From positions 1-64,000 of the forward strand of contig JASAND010013430.1 of assembly GCA_030248195.1 (NCBI GenBank): DNA of 64,000 nucleotides. The letters run 5' to 3'. The first letter of the stretch is position 1; each line of letters starts with the position of its first letter. A model generated the notes under the pieces. The model was not told the DNA's origin. It did not search any database and worked only from the letters and a program-made list of their open reading frames with translations. Positions 39,401 through 49,900 of this stretch are shown here, piece after piece. The stretch comes from Trissonchulus latispiculum. Taxonomy: Eukaryota; Nematoda; Enoplea; Enoplida; Ironidae. The translations under genes were made by a program, and so were the position numbers.

Positions 39401-42400
39401 AAACTATGCATATAAACAGCTGAAAAGTTTTTCAAGTGGGGGCCCGACACCCCAAAGGGAGGGGCCCAAATCGCAATGGGGGGCGGAGCCCCCGGCCCCG
39501 CCCCTCCCTGGCGCCACCACTGAACGCGTCCGCATTTACATTTTAAATAGCGTTTTGCTTAAATTCTCTTTGCTTAGAAACGCATCTAATGTTTCAAACC
39601 TTGTGTGGCTGTTCAAAATGGAAAAATTTAATTTTTTGCTCAGTAACGTTATTAATTTATCTCTTAAAATTCCTTTTATTTCCTATTTTTTGTTGGACAA
39701 CTGGGGTTTTTTAGGAAAACTAAGTGGGGGGGGGGGGGGGGGGGGGGTGGGGGGGGGCGCCCCCCCCCCTTAGTGGGGGGAGGTCCAAAAAGTGGGGGGA
39801 TAAAATGGGCTAAAAATGCCAAAAATACCGTATAAAAAGCTTGTTTTCTACATATACTGTTATAACTAAGCTTAAAGGTGCTCAAAAACTAAGTTTTGGC
39901 ACCAAAATAGACGATTTTAACCAAAAATTTCTGGCGAAGCCGGAAAAATTTTGAAAATTTTGACCAAAAATCGTAAAAATTTGGCATTTTCTGGGCACCT
40001 TAGGGCAGGGTATTTTTTAGGGATTTTTTCCGGGGGGGGGGGGGGGCCCCCCCCCCCCGGGGGGGGGGGGGAAGAAATTTTCAGGGGGGGGGGGGGGAAT
40101 TTTTTGCAAAAATGAGCCAAAAAATGGTATTTTTTGGCGTATTTTGCATGGTGAAACTCAAAAAGTGCTCAAAAATGCCAGGATTTAAGCTAAAAATAGC
40201 TATTTTTACGAAAAAATTTTTGAAAATTGGCCTATTTTTGGCAAAACTTGGGCCCCCAAAAAATCCCGGGGGGGGAAAGCAAAAATCCCGGGAGGGAGCG
40301 ATTTCGGGGGGGTGAAGGCATTTTCGGGGGGAGGTCAGTTTCGGGGGGGGGCGCCCCCCTGTAGAAAATACCCTGCCTTAGGGTGAGTGGGGGGAAGCCC
40401 AAAAAAGTGGGGAGGGGAACGAGTGGGGGGGAAGAGGTCGAGTGGGGGGAACCCAAAAAGTGGGGGGGGCGCCTCCCCCACCCCCCCCCCAATAAAAAAA
40501 CCCCAGGACAAATTCCTTTTTTTCGGGTGCAGGGGCGCACATAAGGGGGGGGGCGGGGGGGGGGGCCCCCCCCCACGAAACCAGATGTAAAGAGAAATTT
40601 TTATTGTCCGCGCGTAGCGCGGACGTAAAATTTCAAAAATTTTCGCGCCTTCGGCGCGAAATTTAACCTCACTTTTGCTTAATTTACCCTTATTTCAGCG
40701 TTTTAAACCTTTCAATAGCAACTTTTTAAACTTTTTCAAAAATTTTCGCGCCTTCGGCGCGAAATTTTTCCTATGTTTCCTGAATTTCCGCTTATTTTTG
40801 CATTTTGAACGTTGTTGTCCAAAATTTTTTAACTCTGGGGGGGCGATGCTCCCAGATCCCCCAAAATTTTTTTGAGGTCCGCCCCCCCCCTGAAAAAGTT
40901 CCTATGTGCGCCACTGTTCGGGTGCAAAATTCCTTTTTATTTCCTTTTTTCTGAGAAAGGTCGCGCGGCAGCCCTGATCGAGCTTTCGGAAGGACAAAAC
41001 TCTTAAGACTTCAAATTACATCCATCTGCAACAAGTTTCATTAAAATCGTACCTTTGTAAATTTTGCGTATATAGTTTTATTTTTTAGTGCGTATTTTTA
41101 ATTTCAACTGCGCAAAATTACAAACATTCGCTTCTCAATCACTTCTCGTCTGCTTAGGCAGAAAGTATGTAAGCAACTCCAGACGGAAGGGATACATACA
41201 GTGTAGAATCGTAGAGGTAAGCGGGGGTCTGAAGGGCGGGAGCCTCCAGAAGAAACCAGAGCCCAAACTACGGTAAATTGTCTCAAGAAATTAACTTAGA
41301 GCACTCTTGAAATTCCTACTACTAAATTTTCGGCTGCGTATTTGGGTGCGTATCTTTTGTTTTTGACTGCGTACTTCTCAGCTCGACTGTGTAAATAGAC
41401 AGTATCTTACGCAAAAAGCCGTCATTTGCAATCTGCAGTAAGCAATTTATTGTGACGAGTGATGTTAGCATTAGGGGGGCTTGGAACCACCTCCGTGGGA
41501 AATCCGATGGACATGGGCCCCATCAAATGGAGATCCCCACAGGTGTCCCCTGGCATCCGTCTGGCCAACGGCGCTAATGGGTTCCAACTCCCGGGGGCAT
41601 GACTCAAATTCTGAATCCTTAAATTATGCTGCCGAGCTGAATCTATCCTGGTCTTTCCGGATGATTTGGCCTAGACGTGTGCTGGATTGAGGGTTGTCTG
41701 TTGTGCCGAATCAGCCATTCCTTAAATTATGCTGCCGAGCGGTTGGTCCCGGTTTCAATATCCTGGTCTTTCCGGATGTCCTGGTCACAACCTGCGAAGA
41801 CGTGTGCTGGTTTGGCGATTCTCCACATTGCTGAAGACCATGCACGATGGGCCCGGAATAGGAAGAAGAAGATGATGTTAGCATTACTGTGGGAAAAATT
41901 CTTTCCGTGCCCCAGAAGGCGATAACATTAATTGTGCTGCGTCTGCGTTAGTGGAAGGCGCAAGCTAAAGCTGACGTAGTCCTAGAAATCAATTCTCTCT
42001 GAAAACTAATAATAATAATAATAATAAAACTAATAAAACTGTACTATCAGCAGTGCCTTATTAAAAGTATGCCTGTTTCTGTACAGGTAGCGCTCAGGGC
42101 TCAATAGACTATTCTGTTGACAAAAGCAGAGATGGCAGCACCATTGCTACTCGATCCATCACAGCCACTCAGGATGGAGACGTCTGCTTTAGTGCTATGA
42201 TGTCTTATCAAGATGTACGTTCGCGTGTGATCATGTTTTTTTCTGGGCTTATTCTACGGGGGGGCGGTGGGACCTCCCCATAAACACCCTTCCCCCCAAA
42301 CATCCCCCCACAAGAAAAGTGGGTGCCCCTTTTTTTGATTTTTGTCTGTTTATGTACTAAATCCGCTTAGTTTTGGCGATTACTACGTATAAAAATACAG

Positions 42401-43863
42401 TTTTTAGCATGTTTTTAGGAAAATGTTTAAACATTTTCGCCGCCCCCCCCCTCAAAATGACTCCCCCCCCCGAGGGCCCCCCAAAGAACCCCCAGGAAAA
42501 ATTCCCTAGAATAAGCCCTGTTTTTACTCAGGCCCCGCCTATAAAATACATACATATATACCCTACCATCTCATAGCATGGCTCCAAAATTGGGTTTCCT
42601 TGTTTTCCAAATTTTGCTCAGCTAAAATGGCCACACAAAATTGAAAAAAACCTGTTTTCAACCTTTTTAACATTTCTGACCAGTAAATATCTGCTTAAAC
42701 GAGTAAATATCTGCTTAAATATATCTTAGATAAAAGCCAGCTTTAAGCCATTGTGCATGATGCAAGATAGCGCATGGAATATTTAACACATGGAAACTTT
42801 TTGCCTTCTTCGTCTTCCCATTCAACTGCGAATCCATGTTTTGAGTGGATGAGTTTGTCTTGACCTTGAAATCTTTTGTTACCACAATAAGAATTTTGTC
42901 TGGGATGGAATGTGTGAAGGGTGCCTTCGTTTACTTTAGGTGAAAAAGCGGGGTGGGAAAGTGGGGGATTCAGATAAACAGCCACAAATACTATAGATAT
43001 TGCCTTTCCGATTTGTGACTAAACAGTCCGAAGTTTCCGGAAATGTTTTGAAAATTTTTACCAAAAAGTCTAAAAATTTGCATCTTCTTAGTTCCGTTTG
43101 GTGAATGTGGGAAAGGCCAAAAAAGTGGGGGTGGGGAAAGGAAAGAGTTGGGGAGGGATCCGAAAAGTAGGAATCTCCACCCCCACTAAAGCATCGGGCG
43201 TGTTGGCTTAATCCCAGATTTTATATTTCTTGGATTCTTAGATTTATTAAATTTTATGAGCGAAATGGCTCACAGAAAAGGGGAGATCCTCTTTTATAAA
43301 AACTTTTATTTTAACTTTTATAAAAATTTTGTCGTTTATATACATATTTGCGAAAAATTGCCAAAGATGGCTAAATGCAAAGAATTTAAAGCTGAAATAG
43401 CTAAAAGTTCGTGAAATCCTGCGAAACCAGAAACATTTTTCAAAGTTTAGAGTAGTGGTAAAATTTGGCAGTTTTTTGGGTTGTGGGGGCGGTCCTGACT
43501 TATATGGGCTGGGTTTTAACGGGAGTTGCTAGACCAATATTTACCAGTCTTCAGGTTACTTAATGTTGTCTTCTGCTTAACCTGTATCAGGTCATCTCTT
43601 GAAATTTGTAAACAAAATAGCCATCGGACAGCGCGCCAGTAGTGAAATCTGTAATCGGATAATATAGGCAGCTCTTGATCGGACCTTTAACGTTTTTCAG
43701 TTATATATTTGGCTCAGTTGGGATGGAATTGTGGTCAAGCGGCGACTTTTTTCTGGCAACTGACCAAATCTTATTTTTAGGCGAATCCTAGAATGAGACT
43801 CTCACAAACCCTGCACTTTCCCACTTTTCCACCCCCACTTTTTTCGTCCAGACAAAGTCCAGC

Positions 43864-43927
<64 letters not shown>

Positions 43928-46900
43928 CAAGAATAAAAATGCTCCGGTGGAGCATGAAAAATGCAATATGGGTGACATTCGGTTGTAAATGGACAGAGGA
44001 CTAGGTTTTAAAACGTTAATATGGGAGGGGCAGGTTGTAAATGCCAGGAGGACTAGGTTAAAAGCGCACTAATATGGACCAGCTTCGCTGAACAACCCAT
44101 ATTCGCGAAAACTGTCCAGAGTTTCTATCGGCTGCTGCTTGCTATATATTGCTCTTGGCAGTTATTCGGAAAATTATACGATTTGTCAGCATGGCCTGCA
44201 AGTATATGTGGTCGTGCTCCTTATTATACAACTTAATAATACACGTACATACTGTCAACTGCTTTTCGCTTCAACTTAATACAAGATTCTGTGCTGACAG
44301 TGCAGAAAAAACACCATGAACACCTTTCTATCAGAACTGCATTGTTTATTTGGAACAAGCTTTAATATTTCAAAATCGTCCCGCTTGCTTTGAAAGCTAA
44401 AGAATGTAGATATTACTCGTATGTCATGTGGAGTGGAGCATGAGTGACCGCGAATATGGGTTGTTCAGCGAAGCTGGTCCATATTAGTGCGCTTTTTTTA
44501 GAGGGATGGGGGGAAAAAAACCTGGAAAAAAAGGTTTTTTCCGTTTTTTTCCATTTTTTTTCCGTGGGGTGGAAAAAATGGAAAAATATTCCTAACGTAA
44601 GTTTTACAATGATATCCTGTTTTCGGGTTCGGTTGTTATGGGGGGTGTAGGGGGGGTGGGATTGGGTTGGGGAAAAGGGGAAATGGGGGTGAAAAAGAAA
44701 AAAAGGGTGTAAGGGAAGATATGTGTGGGTTGGGGTATTTTGGGGGGGGTAGGTAATATGGGTAATGAGTGTGTGAAGGGAGTTGTGTGGGTTTTTATTG
44801 TGGTTGGAAGTTAGTGTGTTGGAAAAAAAAGGAGGAAAAGGTTTTACTTTTTTCCTCCTGGCATTTACAACCTGCCCCTCCCATATTAACGTTTTAAAAC
44901 CTAGTCCTCTGTCCATTTACAACCGAATGTCACCCATATTGCATTTTTCATGCTCCACCGGAGCATTTTTATTCTTGTCCTATTTCATTTTTAAGGTTCT
45001 CAGTAAAAGGCAAAAACGTTAAAGCTGTGTGAAAGAAACTTTAAAAATTCCGCCAATCATTAATCGTCAACCGAAAGTACAGAACAAAGAAGCTTGAAAA
45101 GTTCCAAGTTCTTCCTTTTTCTCTATTTTGACAGAAATCCAACATCCAGTACCCATGGCTGCAATAGTTTGAGTTACTGTATTTAGCATATAGCACTCTA
45201 CTGCAGCGCAACCAAATGCAAACTTTACTGTCAGTGAAGGAAACTCATAAAACACGATTTGCAATGCTCTGCCGCACTTGTGTGCAAGATTTCGGACAAT
45301 TGCAACTCGTCTGTAGGTAGTTATAGGCCGTACTGTACTTCAGCAGCACTCTACTGCAGCGCAACCAGATGCAAACTTTACTGTCAGTGAAGGAAACTCA
45401 TAAAACACGATTTGCAATGCTCTGCCGCACTTGTGTGCAAGATTTCGGACAATTGCAACTCATCTGTAGCTAGTTATAGGCCGTACTGTACTTCAGCAGC
45501 ACTCTACTGCAGCGCAACCAGATGCAAACTTTACTGTCGGTGAAGGAAACTCATACGGCACGATTTGCAATGCTCTGCCGCACTTGTGTGCAAAATTTCG
45601 GACGATTGCAACTTACCTGTATCTATAATAGTTTGTCATGTCCTAAACTATCTGTATGCCGAATTTCAAATACCAGTGACGAATGAAAAACTTGTTATCG
45701 ACGGTGCTGTGTTTGGGACAGCACATACAGCACGGTGGAAGCTAGAGAGTGCACCAACTAACATCGCTACAGTTCCCCCTTACTACAGACATAATTTTCA
45801 CCAAGTTTCATATGTTTAGCCGTTTACAGTAAGTCTACAGACAGCGTGCTATGGTTGCTGCATAATAGTACAGCACGATAGCAGCACCGCACAGCGCTGC
45901 GACTATGCTCATCGTGTTCAGCGACCCCGATAACCCTTATATGCGTCCCACTATATGGCCCAAAACAGCATATTTAGGCATATTTTTGACTATTTTCTGT
46001 GGAGTTGGGACTTAGAAATTTTTCGAAAATGGCCATTTGGACCCGATAACTTTGGACCGGCCGCCAGAACGGTCCAGGACCTAAATCAAAAATCGGCCAA
46101 CGTTACGCACTAGTATCCCCTCCGTACTTGTTCATGCAACAAACCGCGTGTCTCTACCTTGTTCCCTGAGCCCTGTGGGCGTGACACAAAATGGCCGTTT
46201 TTTGGCCAAAAACGCCGTGAGGCCACTTTTGGCCGGCCGGCCAGGTGGCATGCCGGGCCGGGCAGCGAAAAAATATAGCGCGGGGCACATGGGACCATAT
46301 CGGCATTCAGAAAATATAAACCTTTCCGGCTGAAAACGTCCACATCTTTCAAACACCTCTGCACAAAATAGCCCTTTTCCAAGCGTGACTAACACAGAAA
46401 AAAAACAAACGGACCTAACTTGTCCGGAAGCGAAAATTTTCAAAGTTGAAAATTTTGACCAAAACTTTTTTGCAACTTGTTGTACTCGTCGTGTAGATTC
46501 CAACGATACCAAACTTGCCGAGTTTCGTTCAGTATTGAGCTGGCACGGTGCTCGAACGAGTCTCATAGGGCCGCGCAGAGCCTTTTACACCCATATTATA
46601 GGGGGTCGCTCTCGCGCCCCCCTATAATTTATTTATTTATTTGTGCAGATCACTAAAGCAAAAACCACTTTAAGCCATTGTGATCCAATGCCAGACGTTC
46701 CGGGACCAGACAGCTTGAAGGAAATCCAGGATTTGTGCAGAGAACAACTACGGTTTGTATTTCGATATTTTGTTATGGTTTTTTTGGTCATTTTGGGATT
46801 TTGTTCCATGTACATGAAGTTGAAGTTTTGAATGTTTTACTTTGTGAACGTTATGTTTTAACTAGTTTTTAAAATTAAGATCATAAGTCTTACGATTGTT

Positions 46901-49900
46901 GGGTACTTAATTATATAATTAAGCCTATGTGTTACACATATGTACGTAGTATAAATGAGAAAAATTGTAGTTTTTTGCTTGCGCCAAATCCGGGGCAAAA
47001 TTTTTATATTAAATTACTGCCAAAATGTTAAATTATTCTATGTGGAAATAGAATCTGAATTTGATACTTTACAGTTTTTCATTAATATTTTTGAAAATGT
47101 TGAATTCGACGTTGTTATGGTCAAATTTTAAATCTTAGAAAATGAATCTAAAAAATTTCCTTTACCTTACATTATTTTAATTTAAATTTACTCGAAAGCC
47201 GGAATCCTTTTAATATTTAGTACTAGTAAAAGTTAACATTCGTTGGAAAAGTTTCAGAATAGGTCAGACCCAGACTGATAATCCACCAGATATGAAATAA
47301 GGATTTTGCATGTCCCGCGCTATCCCGCTTCAAAACTTCGACGTCTCCGATCAGGTGGTTTTTACCGATTTTTGACATTAGACAGTAGCTGCATAGCTAT
47401 GATTATGTTAATTCGAAAAATCTTGTTGAGCTCTACATTTTTGCTTTTTGAAGCACCTTTCTAGCTTTTCTCTATAGTGAGATATAGCCGATTTTCTTAT
47501 TTTAGCGTTGAAAACTTGTAATTTTTGCAGAAATTAAATAATCCGCCATTTCTTGAGCTACGCAAGCCGTAAAATTAAACTAAGGGAGTCAATTTGAAGG
47601 TCTCCTCGAGACCGATTATTGTGGAGTTGTAATCTTCTAAATGCTATTCCGTACGCTGCTATCATAAAAAATGTAGTTTTTGCAAAAACATGACCAAATT
47701 TTTTCCAGCGATTGTGGAGCATTTACTATACAAGCTTGATGGTTGCCACTTACTAGACGTGTTTTACACAAACACCCAGGGACCCTTTTTTAGTTGTCCC
47801 GATGGCTGCTTTCTAGCTAAAGTGGTCGCTTGTCAATGTTGGGTAAAGTAGGCAAAATGCAGGTTGCGCATACATTTTAGTTAATTTTTTTGTAACGAAG
47901 AGCGGTTTCATAATAATTAAAAAAGGGTTCCCAGCTATTTGATAGTGGAATCGAATGTTGTGGCCGACGCCACTCGAAAAAATTTTCTTTTGTCTGTAAA
48001 ATTTCTGGAAAATTAAATTACTTCGAAAATGCAGTAAAATTACTTTCGACAACTAAACTTGGTTCACTGTATTCATTAGAAAGAGAAAATGTTAGGCGCC
48101 ATTTCGATGTAAAAATGGCTTCTTACTCCTAGGGATGAATGAGTAATAAGGGTTCAAAGTTGATGTCTCCAAAAAGGAATCATCACCTTAAACTTCGAAC
48201 ACCCAAAATTGTATAGATTTGTACACGTTTGTCGGGAGTTTTTATAGCGCTGTTAGCTTCTTTCATTTTTTCTATGCTTAACACATTTATAACTCAATTT
48301 TGAGATGAAATTACTTAATAACCGTAAGACTTGCGACTTTAATTTTATAAACTTGTCGAAACAGCGTTTGCTGGCCACACCCCTGAAAGACGAAAAATGG
48401 ATTGTCTTCATTAAATATGCTTAATGATGATAAGAAATTTCAACAAGGTGAAAGCAGCTCCATGAATTCGAAGTTTGGAGCATTCTTTCCATCGTTCTGT
48501 GAATGAAAGCTGCTAAATTCATTCTATTTTAGCCAGCCTTCTTGTGATAACAATACCCGTAAATGGTGTGATAATAAGACAAATGGTTATGAGCGACGAA
48601 CCCTGTTTTTAAAGCCCGTTAATCCTCAGTCTTTCTTGAGAAAAGGACCTGACAAGGAGTGCTTGTTTTGGGTTAGACCCAGGGGAAATACTGGTATATA
48701 TATATACCTGTTTTCATTCAAGTGTTTGTAGATCGCCCTCTTTTTCTTAACATAGTCTTCTATTTACTTTTTGACCAACTGACGTTGCCTACATTATTCT
48801 GTCTTGTGCTAAATTTTACGCATACCTAAGATTTAGATAATATATATATATATAATTGTTATGAGCAGCGAGCTAATTTGCGAAAAAGCAGTTGTGGTGC
48901 TCGTACGTAGATCTTCGACTTCTGATTATCGCATCACAAATAATACGCTTTAGCATTTCTAAGTGAAAGCAAGTGAAGACCAGAAAGGTGGACACAACGA
49001 CAAAGCGATGAAAGATTTAAATATTAACAGAACAATAAACTGAAACCGAGAAGGCAAGTTCGTAACTAAAATGGCAGATTTTTGTCATCATTTGGCCGCT
49101 TGTTCGATCTTAATGAAGTCACCTGTTTTTAGCTTGGGTGACTGAACGCTTATCCTATGCCATTATTGCTTATATTTCTGATTTCTATACTGTACAGTGC
49201 TGTATGGCGCCCTACTATCCCAATTATACAGCTGGTCTAACACTTTCTTTGGATCATGCTATTTGGTTCCATCAGCCCATTGATCCTAAAAAGTGGTTGC
49301 TTTTCAGCTATTATAGCCCACAGGCGGGTAAGTACTCTGTACTGAATGAGGCTTTTGTTATTTCTGCTTCTGTTTATATATTATGCTTATACATTGTTAA
49401 TTGTAGGGTTGATTTCTTTAAGAAAATATTGGTGGGAAAACCTTTTTTGGTTTTTCCTATCACCCAAAAATTATGCCGATCTTTTGACTTGACGTTGAAC
49501 TGTTTTACTTTTCTACATACTTAGAACATGTTTTCACCATTCTTAATAGCCCGATTTAGTCAGTGCAGTCTATCCTAGCTAAGATAATAGGGGCAATCCA
49601 AATTTTTTCAAACAACTGTGGCAGTTTAAAACAGAACCACAAGTGTAAATTAAGATTTTGTTTTTGAGCTAATCGATTTGTAAAATTAATAATATGAAAC
49701 AGGAAGACCCCTAAAAAGAACCCCAAAAACTTTATTTTAACTTGGCAGCTGAATCTGGAGAAGCATTCGAAATTTAAACATCCTTTTAGAGATGAGCATT
49801 TCGGCCCGTCGGCCCGGCCATCTTGAATTGAAGAGTTTGAAATAATATTGTTAGTTAGATTTTGGAATTTTTCTTTTGGCAGGCCGGGCCGGGCCGAATT

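Larger units (their letters stand above)
37551..40976. mobile_element. 3.4-kb TIR element in ACOT8 intron 2, host of nested insertions
   Basis: CAGGGCTGCCGCGGTTCC at the left and the complement of the right end, CAGGGCTGCCGCGCGACC, share 13 identical terminal bases. Both flanks carry ATCGAG (37545-37550 and 40977-40982). Subterminal TTCCTTTT tracts occur at both ends on the + strand. The interior was invaded at least four times (39228, 39701 with 40006 inside it, 40530) and contains a diverged 38121 fragment. No transposase was found. Confidence 0.8.
43928..46626 (-). mobile_element. Hairpin-ended element, copy B (inverse of 32651-34513)
   Basis: On the minus strand it starts with the TATAGGGGGGCGCGAGAGCG hairpin (46597-46626) and ends at ATTTTTATTCTTG (complement at 43928). 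It includes three units of about 150 bp (TTTACTGTCAGTGAAGG at 45228, 45378 and 45528, the last with one substitution). The segment 44441-44977 is extra relative to copy A. The mirrored open frames at 46110-46566 match those of copy A (32711-33165), which shows the interior is conserved but not that it is coding. Confidence 0.78.

Noticed and set aside
42743..42985. 80-codon minus-strand frame
   Set aside because: Reasonable composition but no recognised motif, no splice context and it lies within an ACOT8 intron.
44413..44916. 167-codon minus-strand frame
   Set aside because: It coincides with the C-free tract, whose complement lacks G and so rarely makes stops. The peptide is low-complexity.
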